Source of the DNA: Clostridia bacterium
Lineage (GTDB): Bacteria; Bacillota_A; Clostridia; Christensenellales; Aristaeellaceae
Assembly (NCBI GenBank): GCA_017412025.1
Contig: JAFQOY010000131.1
Location: forward strand, 1-12,127
Direction: 5' to 3'
Length of the DNA: 12,127 nucleotides
Notes under the pieces: generated by a model
The model's database searches: none
What the model was told of the DNA's origin: nothing
What the model saw: only the letters and a program-made list of their open reading frames with translations
Made by a program: the position numbers and the translations under genes
Shown here: in pieces, positions 1 to 6,746 of the stretch
Numbering within the stretch: the first letter of the stretch is position 1
Layout of the letters: each line of letters opens with the position of its first letter

Positions 1-90
1 CTCCACTACCCAAGATTACAACTTCTTTGCCTGGCATTTTTCCTAAAATATTTACAAGTCTTTGAGCTTCTCCTGCTGTATAAATCCCCG
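1..90 (-). CDS. Fragment of an FAD/NAD(P)-dependent oxidoreductase, probably foreign to this contig
   Basis: Read on the minus strand, these bases give an open stretch beginning [11 protein letters not shown], continuing VNILGKMPG and ending KEVVILGSG at the window edge. This resembles the part of pyridine-nucleotide/FAD oxidoreductases (the type found beside glycerol-3-phosphate or 2-hydroxyglutarate oxidases in Clostridia) where an RPxGIYTAGxAQ segment precedes the second nucleotide-binding motif VILGSGD. Upstream codons at 89-94 still read Arg-Pro, but the residue expected between Pro and Gly is missing and a stop follows soon after, so homology breaks at about 86-94. The stretch is AT-rich with A/T-ending codons (ATT, TTA, AAA, GTA), unlike the GC-rich DNA after it. 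It is antisense to, and cuts off, the esterase reading frame. The family is recognised from memory. The precise family and junction base are uncertain. Confidence 0.7.
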
Positions 91-1599
91 GCCGATTTTG
101 ACGTCACCGCTCCGAAGCTCTCCATCGGCTATGTCGATGACCGCTGCGAGGTTTACCTCAACGGCGTGTGCGTCGGCCGCACCGGTATGGACGCCTCCGG
201 CAATCCGACCGGCGAAACGACCTGGGCTGTGTACAGCTGCTTTGATATCGATCCGTCTCTGATCAACGTCGGCGGCGAGAACACCGTGATCGTCCGTGCG
301 TGGAACGATACCCCGTACGGCGCGGGCGGCTGGTATGCCGGCCCGGTCGGCCTCTACAGCGCGGATGGCTTTGCTGCTGCCGGCGGCGGCGGCGGCGACA
401 CTGCGCGCTTCTATGAGGAGACTTTCCATTCCGACGCGCTGGGTGCGGACAACGAGTATCTGATCTACCTGCCGAAGGACTATAACAAGAGCGAGTACTA
501 CTATCCGACGCTGTACCTGCTCCATCAGTTCAACTCCGATCACACCTCCTACCGCGCCGACAAGATCGACCAGCTCATGGATGAGGCGATTGAGAGCGGC
601 CTGTTCGACGAGATGATCGTCGTCATCCCCAACAGCGATGAGAACAGCTGGTGGAAGGGCAAGTGGGAGAACATGGTTACCCAGGATCTCATCCCGCACA
701 TCGAGAAGAACTACCGTGCGATTCCGGACGCCCGTTACCGCATGACCGCCGGCTGCTCCATGGGCGGCCAGGGCGCGTTCTCCGTGGCGCTGTGCAACCC
801 GCAGATGTTCACCGGCTCCGCCGCGTTCTTCGGAGCGTTTGACTACGGCAACGGCATGGGCCGCATCAACCCGGTCACGCTCGCAGGCAATGAGGGCGCT
901 GAGTACATGGATTACTTCTCCATGGCCTTCATCTGCGGCAACCAGGACGACTATAAGTTCGGCCAGGGCAAGATCCAGCTGCATCAGGTTCTGAAGAACC
1001 AGGGCGTCGAGCACTACTTCTTCATCGAAAACGGCAAGCATGACAGCAAGTTCTATGTGCCGTATTTCAAGGACACCATCGCCTATGTCCGCGGCAACAT
1101 GCCCAGAGACAATGCGCTGTCCGCTCCGAAGTACACCGTGACCTGCGACGTCCTTGAGGAGAACACCCTGAGGATCACCGTCACTGCGGATGAGTCGATC
1201 AAGGACAGCTTCCTGCAGATTCCGGATTCTTCCTACTCCTCCGGCTACGAGCCGTCCATCACGGTGCCGTTCGTCGTGCGCTTTGACGCTGACGAGTCCA
1301 GCAAGGCTGCGTATGAGTACAGGTTCAATGCGACCTTCACCGAGGATTCTCTGACCTGGGAAGAGAACATCGATCTGTCCGAGTATGGCGCCAACGCCAG
1401 GGTCAGGAGCATCAAGACGCAGTTCCTCGGCCGCGATACGAGGAATGGCAATGCCAAGCTCGATACCCTTGGCTTCGACGGAAACAACGCGCTCCCGCAG
1501 CTCCCGAGCACGGGCGATGAAAGCAACATCTTCTTCGCCGCCGCTGTGCTCATGACGTCCGTCGCCGCTCTGTTTGTTCTGCGCCGCCGCAATGCGTAA
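91..1599 (+). CDS. Cell-wall-anchored (LPXTG) esterase, 5' truncated
   Basis: Probably a secreted carbohydrate- or ester-active enzyme bound to peptidoglycan by sortase. The reading frame is open to the window edge, but the part that fits the protein starts near 91-97. Nucleotides ~97-370 ([29 protein letters not shown]) look like the galactose-binding jelly-roll domain common in glycoside hydrolases. A short Gly-rich linker follows (385-405). Nucleotides ~410-1110 resemble the putative esterase family PF00756 (esterase D/feruloyl-esterase-like). The nucleophile elbow is GCSMGG (Ser codon 757-759), the probable acid is in GNQDD (946-951) and the His is in GKHD (1039-1041). A beta-rich segment follows, then LPSTG (1501-1515), a hydrophobic helix and an RRR tail, a standard sorting signal. 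The signal peptide and true start are missing. Codons favour C-endings (ATC, AAC, TAC, GAC), more than in the downstream operons. The substrate cannot be told. Confidence 0.85.
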   Translation, partial: ADFDVTAPKLSIGYVDDRCEVYLNGVCVGRTGMDASGNPTGETTWAVYSCFDIDPSLINVGGENTVIVRAWNDTPYGAGGWYAGPVGLYSADGFAAAGGGGGDTARFYEETFHSDALGADNEYLIYLPKDYNKSEYYYPTLYLLHQFNSDHTSYRADKIDQLMDEAIESGLFDEMIVVIPNSDENSWWKGKWENMVTQDLIPHIEKNYRAIPDARYRMTAGCSMGGQGAFSVALCNPQMFTGSAAFFGAFDYGNGMGRINPVTLAGNEGAEYMDYFSMAFICGNQDDYKFGQGKIQLHQVLKNQGVEHYFFIENGKHDSKFYVPYFKDTIAYVRGNMPRDNALSAPKYTVTCDVLEENTLRITVTADESIKDSFLQIPDSSYSSGYEPSITVPFVVRFDADESSKAAYEYRFNATFTEDSLTWEENIDLSEYGANARVRSIKTQFLGRDTRNGNAKLDTLGFDGNNALPQLPSTGDESNIFFAAAVLMTSVAALFVLRRRNA

Positions 1600-1641
1600 T
1601 GCAGTCGGCTTGACGGGACAGTAAAACCACACACAGCATCA

Positions 1642-1675
1642 GGCCTCCTGCCGGATTCCGGCGGGAGGCCGTTTT
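1642..1675 (+). terminator. Rho-independent terminator of the esterase gene
   Basis: A 12-bp stem (1642-1653 with 1659-1670, one G-T pair) closes a 5-base loop GATTC and is followed by GTTTT. It lies 42 bases after the esterase stop codon. The T-tract is short but the stem is very GC-rich. It sits back to back with the minus-strand terminator at 1686-1711. Confidence 0.8.
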
Positions 1676-1685
1676 GTATGGGCGC

Positions 1686-1711
1686 AAAAAAGACCGCTTG
1701 AAAAAGCGGCC
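1686..1711 (-). terminator. Rho-independent terminator of the XRE-family gene
   Basis: On the minus strand, an 8-bp stem (1704-1711 with 1692-1699, one G-T pair) with a 4-base loop is followed at once by six T residues (A-run at 1686-1691 on the plus strand). It lies about 33 bases past the stop codon of the minus-strand gene, a normal distance for its intrinsic terminator. Confidence 0.88.
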
Positions 1712-1744
1712 TGCAGATTCGGAAAGGCGACGGGTCTGTATCGC

Positions 1745-2227
1745 TTATTTGTTTTCAAGCAATCCTTGTACGGTTTCCAGGATATCTTCCAGGATCGATT
1801 CGGATCCATCCTCTTCGCCCTTGAGCAGCTTGAGGACGTTCTTTTTTGTATCAGAATCGGCCTCGCGGTAAAGCTCAAGCAGCTTCTTTTCGGCGGCGGT
1901 GACCCGGACGCTGCTCCTGGCAGCGGAAGAGGAAACAGCTTTTTTAGAGGCGGTGCTTTTCTTTGCAGCCGTGCTCTTCCTGGCGGTGCTCTTCTTGTTT
2001 GCGGAAGCGTCCTCATCCTTTGCTGCGTTGATGAGCGAGGCCTGCGTAACGCCTGTGGCCTTGGCAATCAGCTTGAGCTGCGCCTGCGTCAGGTCCTTCT
2101 GGCCGCGCTCAGCCATGCTGATGTCGGATGCGGAAAGCCCTTTGACCTTGCGGGCAAGCTGTTCCTGCGTCAGATCGGCGCCGGTGCGGGCTTCCTTGAT
2201 GAGCGTTCCCACTTTCTTTGCTGCCAT
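1745..2227 (-). CDS. XRE-type helix-turn-helix protein with histone-H1-like basic linker
   Basis: This 160-residue protein is a probable DNA-binding regulator or chromosome-associated protein. Residues ~5-62 form an HTH_XRE domain (GTLIKEAR, LTQEQLARKV, SASDISMAERGQ, LKLIAKATGV). Residues ~70-108 are a low-complexity basic linker in which KKSTA/RKSTA/KKSTAS units repeat, resembling the tails of histone H1 and bacterial H1-like proteins. Residues ~109-160 are predicted to be helical and acidic toward the end (EEDGSESILEDILETVQ). The frame stays open farther upstream, but the ATG at 2225-2227 is chosen because AAGGAGGAA (2233-2241) lies just before it and the HTH begins there. It has its own promoter and terminator, so it is monocistronic, and it diverges from the operon starting at 2434. 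Its target is unknown. Autoregulation or control of the divergent promoter is possible. Confidence 0.88.
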   Translation of the reverse strand: MAAKKVGTLIKEARTGADLTQEQLARKVKGLSASDISMAERGQKDLTQAQLKLIAKATGVTQASLINAAKDEDASANKKSTARKSTAAKKSTASKKAVSSSAARSSVRVTAAEKKLLELYREADSDTKKNVLKLLKGEEDGSESILEDILETVQGLLENK

Positions 2228-2267
2228 CGTTGTTCCTCCTTGTGCATGTCCTTTTGTATCTGCTGAT

Positions 2268-2296
2268 ATTCTATCATGTCCTGCGCTTTGCCGCAA
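2268..2296 (-). promoter_or_regulatory. Sigma-70-type promoter for the XRE-family gene
   Basis: On the minus strand, TTGCGG (2291-2296) and TAGAAT (2268-2273) are separated by exactly 17 bp. A start near 2261 would leave a leader of about 30 bases holding the AAGGAGGAA site. Three of six -35 bases and five of six -10 bases match consensus. Confidence 0.65.
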
Positions 2297-2340
2297 GCCT
2301 TGATGTGCGCGCGGCGCAGCCTTTGCCGGAATATGTTTTT

Positions 2341-2360
2341 CTGCATCAAGAGCCATGCAG
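2341..2360. promoter_or_regulatory. Candidate operator dyad between divergent promoters
   Basis: A perfect 6-bp inverted repeat, CTGCAT and ATGCAG, is separated by 8 bp and ends four bases before the -35 box of the plus-strand promoter. A second, looser pair, CTTGATG (2299-2305) and CATCAAG (2344-2350), overlaps it. The position suits a regulator site and the XRE-type protein encoded next door is an obvious candidate, but repeats this short can arise by chance. Confidence 0.35.
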
Positions 2361-2364
2361 AGGA

Positions 2365-2393
2365 TTGCCGCGCCCGAATGGCTATGATATAAT
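2365..2393 (+). promoter_or_regulatory. Sigma-70-type promoter for the operon starting at 2434
   Basis: TTGCCG (2365-2370) and a perfect TATAAT (2388-2393) are separated by 17 bp. The expected start at about 2400 gives a leader of roughly 33 bases with GGGAGA (2419-2424) before the ATG at 2434. It is the only strong promoter seen before the run of five same-strand genes. Confidence 0.75.
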
Positions 2394-2433
2394 AATTTAC
2401 AGGTTATTTCATCTGTACGGGAGATAAGACGGC

Positions 2434-3192
2434 ATGAAGGCATTTTTCGTTTATTTCTTTGGCGAGGGCAGCGCGCAGGAGTTTGCGCTCTTTACGCCTG
2501 CGCATTTTGCGCCCATTCTGGCGATGCTCGCCGTGATCGCGCTGATTTATCAAAAGCGCGATCAGATCCGCGGCAGCCGGCACGAGGAAACCATCCGCTA
2601 TGTGCTTGCGTTTGCGCTGATCATTTCGGATATGTCGTATTACTGGCGGCTTACCGGCTCTCCGTGGCTGCATCCGGGCCCGGTGGAGAATCTGCCCATC
2701 GGCGTGTGCGGCTGGGCGGTGATCTTCTGCAGCTATATGCTCGTCGGCAGGAAGCAGACGCTGTTTGATATCAGCTATTTCTGGCTGCTGTCGGGTTCGC
2801 TCTTCGCACTGCTGACGCCCACGCCGCTGACCTATACCGGCCCGACGCGGTTCCGCTATTACCAGTTCTGGCTGGAGCATACGCTTGGCTACGTCGCCAT
2901 CTTCTACATGATCTTCGTGCACGGGATGCGGCCTACGGTCATGTCGGCGGTCAAATCCTTCTGCGCGCTGGTCGTGATGGCCGTCATCGCCTATGGCGTC
3001 AACCGCATGATTCCCGGCGCAAACTATCTGTACATGGCCCGTCCGGAGGCTGCGCCGTCCGTGCTGGATATTCTGCCGCCGCATTTCGCGCTGCGCCTGA
3101 TCATCATGATTGCGGTCATCATGCTGATGTATGTGCTGGCGTATCTGCCGTGGTATATGAGGGACAGGCGCGCGGCTTCGGCGAAGAACTGA
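2434..3192 (+). CDS. YwaF/TMEM164-like multi-pass membrane protein (TIGR02206-type)
   Basis: An integral membrane protein of 252 residues with about six or seven hydrophobic helices (roughly 23-40, 55-70, 88-104, 112-128, 145-163, 170-190 and 217-240). Features that recall the YwaF/TIGR02206 family are ENLPIGVCGW (Cys92), the helix bearing WLEH (His149) and GANYLYM (195-201) followed by PEAAPSVLD. The bacterial proteins have no settled function. The related human TMEM164 has been reported as a cysteine-dependent phospholipid acyltransferase, and Cys92/His149 would be the residues to compare, but extending that activity here is inference. The ATG at 2434 has GGGAGA nine bases upstream. The next gene starts 31 bases after the stop, so the two are probably co-transcribed. 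Family call is fairly sure; role is not. Confidence 0.75.
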   Translation: MKAFFVYFFGEGSAQEFALFTPAHFAPILAMLAVIALIYQKRDQIRGSRHEETIRYVLAFALIISDMSYYWRLTGSPWLHPGPVENLPIGVCGWAVIFCSYMLVGRKQTLFDISYFWLLSGSLFALLTPTPLTYTGPTRFRYYQFWLEHTLGYVAIFYMIFVHGMRPTVMSAVKSFCALVVMAVIAYGVNRMIPGANYLYMARPEAAPSVLDILPPHFALRLIIMIAVIMLMYVLAYLPWYMRDRRAASAKN

Positions 3193-3223
3193 AGAGAGCG
3201 CTGCAGAAAGGGGATGAAGCGCT

Positions 3224-3928
3224 GTGTTTGCGGGAAAGGTTGCGGTGATTACCGGAGGCGCGCACGGCATCGGACGATGCATCGCGGAGGAATTTGAAAA
3301 GCAGCATGCGCATGTCTGTGTGATTGACAAGGCGCCGGGTGCGCATTTTGTCGGGGATATCGCGGATAAAGGCGTGCTTGAGCGGTTTACGGCAGAGGTT
3401 GTGGAGCGCTATGGCCGCGTGGACGTGCTGGTCAACAATGCGCTTCCGCTGATGAAGGGGATCGATACGTGCAGCTATGAGGAGTTTGCCTATGCGATGG
3501 CGGTCGGCGTGACCGCGCCGTTTTATCTGGCCAAGCTGTTTGCGCCGCATTTTGCGCCGGGCGCTTCGATCATCAATATCTCGTCCTCGCGCGACAGAAT
3601 GAGCCAGCCGCAGACGGAGAGCTATACGGCGGCCAAGGGTGGCATTGCCGCGCTGACGCATGCGCTGGCGGTGAGCTTTGCGGGCCGGGTGCGCGTCAAT
3701 TCGATTTCGCCCGGCTGGATCGACACGGCCTATACCCAATATGAAGGGCCGGACGCTGTGCAGCAGCCCGCCGGGCGCGTGGGCAATCCGATGGATATCG
3801 CCAACATGGCGCTGTTCCTCTGCTCGGACAAGGCGGGATTCATCACCGGGGAAAACATCTGTATCGACGGCGGGATGACCCGGCAGATGATCTACCACGG
3901 GGATTGCGGATGGACGCTTGAAGCATAA
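3224..3928 (+). CDS. Short-chain dehydrogenase/reductase (classical SDR)
   Basis: A cytosolic NAD(P)-dependent oxidoreductase of 234 residues. The Rossmann motif is TGGAHGIG (10-17). Asp35 at the end of the second strand (VCVID) points to NAD(H) rather than NADP(H). The NNA structural motif is at 71-73. The catalytic set is Ser121 (or Ser120), Tyr134 and Lys138 in YTAAK, and SPGWIDT (162-168) is the usual nicotinamide-contacting loop. The C-terminus, GGMTRQMIYHGDCGW, is of a type seen in clostridial SDRs of unknown substrate. The start is GTG at 3224, with AAAGGGG at 3208-3214 nine bases before it; an ATG at 3214 is out of frame. It lies in the second position of the operon. The substrate could be a sugar or polyol given the ribulokinase two genes on, but nothing in the sequence fixes it. 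Confidence 0.9.
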   Translation: MFAGKVAVITGGAHGIGRCIAEEFEKQHAHVCVIDKAPGAHFVGDIADKGVLERFTAEVVERYGRVDVLVNNALPLMKGIDTCSYEEFAYAMAVGVTAPFYLAKLFAPHFAPGASIINISSSRDRMSQPQTESYTAAKGGIAALTHALAVSFAGRVRVNSISPGWIDTAYTQYEGPDAVQQPAGRVGNPMDIANMALFLCSDKAGFITGENICIDGGMTRQMIYHGDCGWTLEA

Positions 3929-3954
3929 GTATACGGCATCAGGAGGATGACAGC

Positions 3955-5016
3955 ATGATTCGGGAACGGCTTGAGCGCGTGCGCGAGCGGATGCGCGCGC
4001 ATGGCTTTGATCAGATTATCGTCACGCAGCCGCAGGCCATCTATTATCTGACCGGCCTTTGGTGCAATCCGATGGAGCGCCTTGACGCGCTGATTGTCAC
4101 GCAGGAGCGCTGCAGAATGCTCTGTTACGTGCTTGCGGTGATCGAGCCGGAGGACTGCGAGGTGACGGTCTATGCGGATACGGGCGTGACGGTCGACCGG
4201 CTGAGCGGCCTGCTTGAGCGCGGAGAGACGGGCGTGGACGGGTTCCTGGCCAGCCGCTTCCTGCTGCCGCTGATGGACAGGCGGCCCGATCTGCGCCTGC
4301 GCGTATCCTCCTGCGTGGAGGAAGCGCGGATGATCAAGACGGAGGAGGAAATCCGTCTGCTGCGCCGGGCGAGCGAGGTGACGGACGCCGTGTTCATGGA
4401 GGCGTTCCCGCTGATGCGCGAGGGCATGACGGAGCTGGAGTTCGGCGCGGTGTTTTCGGATCTGTTCCTCGCGCACGGCGCGGGGCGCATCGCAGGCGAT
4501 CCGATGGTCTCCTTCGCCGCAGGCACGGCAGAGCCCCATCATGATCCGGGTCAGACAGCGCTGCGCCCGGGCGATACGGTCTGGGTGGATATCGGCAAGC
4601 GCATCGGCGGATACCACAGCGATATGACGCGCTGCGTGTTCTTCCGCTCGGCGGATGAAGAACAGCGCAGGGTTTATCAGACCGTGCTGGAGGCCAACCT
4701 TGCCGGTCTGGCCGCGGTGAGGCCAGGCGCGCTGCTTTCGGATGTGCATGAGGCTGCCTGCCGCGTCATCCGGGAGGCGGGATACGGCGGATTCTATCCG
4801 CACCGCACCAGCCATGGCATCGGCATCGACTGCCACGAGGAGCCGTTTGACGTGGTCGGCAAGCGCATTGAGTTGCAGGAGGGCATGTGCTTCTCCGTGG
4901 AGCCGGGCGTCTATCTGCCGGGCCGGTTCGGCGTGCGCATCGAAGATCTTGTCGTGGTGACGAAGGACGGATACAGCCTGCTCACGCATGCGCCCAAGGA
5001 ACTGACGGTGATCTGA
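3955..5016 (+). CDS. M24-family metallopeptidase (Xaa-Pro dipeptidase/aminopeptidase-like)
   Basis: A 353-residue cytosolic pita-bread-fold peptidase, expected to cleave the Xaa-Pro bond in short peptides using two metal ions. Residues 1-130 are the creatinase-type N-terminal domain (DQIIVTQPQAIYYLTG). Residues ~133-350 are the catalytic domain with the five ligands in order: Asp212 (VWVDIG), Asp223 (HSDMTR), His287 (SHGIG), Glu316 (SVEPG) and Glu330 (RIED). His294 in CHEEP is also conserved. Length and ligand set are complete, so it should be active. AGGAGG (3941-3946) lies eight bases before the ATG. The gene starts 26 bases after the SDR and ends 41 bases before the ribulokinase. PepQ-like prolidase and PepP-like aminopeptidase are hard to tell apart here, and the link to sugar genes is not obvious. 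Confidence 0.92.
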   Translation: MIRERLERVRERMRAHGFDQIIVTQPQAIYYLTGLWCNPMERLDALIVTQERCRMLCYVLAVIEPEDCEVTVYADTGVTVDRLSGLLERGETGVDGFLASRFLLPLMDRRPDLRLRVSSCVEEARMIKTEEEIRLLRRASEVTDAVFMEAFPLMREGMTELEFGAVFSDLFLAHGAGRIAGDPMVSFAAGTAEPHHDPGQTALRPGDTVWVDIGKRIGGYHSDMTRCVFFRSADEEQRRVYQTVLEANLAGLAAVRPGALLSDVHEAACRVIREAGYGGFYPHRTSHGIGIDCHEEPFDVVGKRIELQEGMCFSVEPGVYLPGRFGVRIEDLVVVTKDGYSLLTHAPKELTVI

Positions 5017-5057
5017 GATGAAGGACGAAGAAACACACAGAGCATGGAGGAACAGGC

Positions 5058-6728
5058 ATGCGTCAGTATGTGATTGGAATTGACTTTGGTACGCTTTCCG
5101 GCCGCGCGTCTCTGGTTGACACGGCGGACGGGCGGATTCTCGCCTCGGCGGTGCATGATTATCCGCACGGCGTGATGGACGCGGCGCTTCCGGACGGCAC
5201 GCCGCTGCCGCCGGACTGGGCGCTGCAGCATCCGCAGGACTATATGGATGTGCTTGACCATACGCTGCCCGCAGTGATCCGGGAGAGCGGCGTTTCATCG
5301 CAGGAGATCGTCGGCATTGCGCTGGATGTGACGTCCTCGACGGTGATGCCGGTTGACGAAAACGGTGCGCCGCTTTGCCTGCTGGCGCAGTACCGGAGCA
5401 GGCCCCATGCCTATGTCAAGCTCTGGAAGCACCATGCCGCGCAGGACAGGGCCAACGAGATGACGCGCATCGCGCAGGAGCGCGGCGAAAGCTGGCTGTC
5501 TGCTTACGGCGGAAAGGTCTCAAGCGAATGGTCCCTGCCCAAGCTCTGGCAGGTGCTCTGCGAGGATCCGGAGATCTACGATGCGATGTACGGCTGGGTG
5601 GAGGCGGCGGACTGGATCGTCTGGCAGCTGTGCGGCGCATGGGTGCAGAACAGCTGCTCGGCGGGCTATAAAGCGTTTTACAGTAAGCAGGACGGCTATC
5701 CGTCAGAGGAATACTTTGCGGCGCTTGACGGTCGGCTTCGCCATGTCGTGCGCGATAAGCTCCATGCGCCGGTTGCGCCGATTTCCTCCTGTGCCGGCGG
5801 GCTGACGCAGGCGATGGCGGAGCGGTTTGGCCTCATGCCGGGCATTGCCGTGGCGGTTGGCAATGTGGACGCGCATGCCTGCGTGCTGGCTGCCGGCGTC
5901 ACAAAGCCCGGTCAGCTTCTGGCGATCATCGGCACGTCAACCTGCCATATGGCGCTGAGCGGAACGAGGCACGACGTGCCGGGTATCTGCGGCATTGTGG
6001 AGGATGGCATCCTGCCCGGATGCTGGGGATATGAGTCCGGCCAGAGCTGCGTGGGCGATCATTTTGCCTGGCTGACAGACGGCTTTGCATCTGAGGAGAT
6101 CTGCAGCGAGGCGGAGAAGCGGGAGATTTCCGTTCATGCGTGCCTCACGGAGCGCGCCGCGCGCCTTGCGCCGGGGGGAAGCGGCCTGCTGGCGCTTGAC
6201 TGGTGGAACGGAAACCGGAGCATTCTGGCGGATGCGGATCTGACCGGCATGATTCTGGGCATGACGCTCAGGACGCAGCCGGAGGACATATACCGCGCGC
6301 TGATCGAGGCGACGGCCTACGGCATGCGGATGATCACGGACAATTACCGCGCGCACGGCGTTGCGATTGAAGAGGTCTATATGCTCGGCGGCATCAGCCA
6401 GAAAAATGCGCTGGCGATGCAGATCTATGCCGACGTGCTGAACATGCCGATCCGCGTGGTCGACTGCGCGCAGGGCGGCGCGCTGGGCAGCGCCATCATG
6501 GCGGCGGCAGCGGCGCGCGTGTATCCGGGCGTATACGAGGCTGTTGAGGCGATGGCTGCGCCGGTGCTCAGGGAATATGCCCCATGTGCGGCGCATGCGG
6601 AGACGTATGAGCGTCTGTATGCGGAATACCGGCTGCTGCACGATTACTTTGGCCGTGGAGAAAACGACGTGATGAAGCGGCTCAAGGAGATAAGGCGCGG
6701 CGCACATGGCGCGCGGACAAACGACTGA
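5058..6728 (+). CDS. araB: L-ribulokinase (AraB-like FGGY kinase)
   Basis: Phosphorylates L-ribulose (and possibly other ketopentoses or pentitols) with ATP, the second step of L-arabinose use. The 556-residue length is normal for AraB. FGGY signatures run in order: GIDFGTLSGRA (7-17) for phosphate binding, ALDVTSSTVMPVD (88-100), LWKHHAAQ (122-129), GGKVSSEW (151-158), GNVDAHA with probable catalytic Asp271, IGTSTC (291-296), GICGIVEDGILPGCWGYESG (309-328), GQSCVGDHFAW next to it, LDWWNGNRS (380-388) and GGISQKN (444-450). Many of these align by eye with remembered E. coli AraB, including IGTSTC and the GQS..GD..AW block. GGAGGAA stands before the ATG. The last ~20 residues are basic and may be disordered. 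No AraA isomerase or AraD epimerase is in the window, so the exact sugar remains open. The gene for the AraM-like dehydrogenase starts 18 bases later, a pairing also known from the B. subtilis ara operon. Confidence 0.88.
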   Translation: MRQYVIGIDFGTLSGRASLVDTADGRILASAVHDYPHGVMDAALPDGTPLPPDWALQHPQDYMDVLDHTLPAVIRESGVSSQEIVGIALDVTSSTVMPVDENGAPLCLLAQYRSRPHAYVKLWKHHAAQDRANEMTRIAQERGESWLSAYGGKVSSEWSLPKLWQVLCEDPEIYDAMYGWVEAADWIVWQLCGAWVQNSCSAGYKAFYSKQDGYPSEEYFAALDGRLRHVVRDKLHAPVAPISSCAGGLTQAMAERFGLMPGIAVAVGNVDAHACVLAAGVTKPGQLLAIIGTSTCHMALSGTRHDVPGICGIVEDGILPGCWGYESGQSCVGDHFAWLTDGFASEEICSEAEKREISVHACLTERAARLAPGGSGLLALDWWNGNRSILADADLTGMILGMTLRTQPEDIYRALIEATAYGMRMITDNYRAHGVAIEEVYMLGGISQKNALAMQIYADVLNMPIRVVDCAQGGALGSAIMAAAAARVYPGVYEAVEAMAAPVLREYAPCAAHAETYERLYAEYRLLHDYFGRGENDVMKRLKEIRRGAHGARTND

Positions 6729-6746
6729 CGAACGGGAGGAACCGGA

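Noticed and set aside
52..1632. Long minus-strand open frame (over 500 codons) opposite the esterase
   Set aside because: It is the antisense shadow of a GC-rich gene. Its translation is repetitive Arg/Val/Ala/Gly-rich with no recognisable motif, while the plus strand has a catalytic elbow and an LPXTG signal.
2228..2443. N-terminal extension of the minus-strand XRE gene up to 2443
   Set aside because: The extension would run through the -10/-35 boxes and has no ribosome site. The ATG at 2225-2227 has a near-perfect AAGGAGGAA before it and begins the HTH domain.
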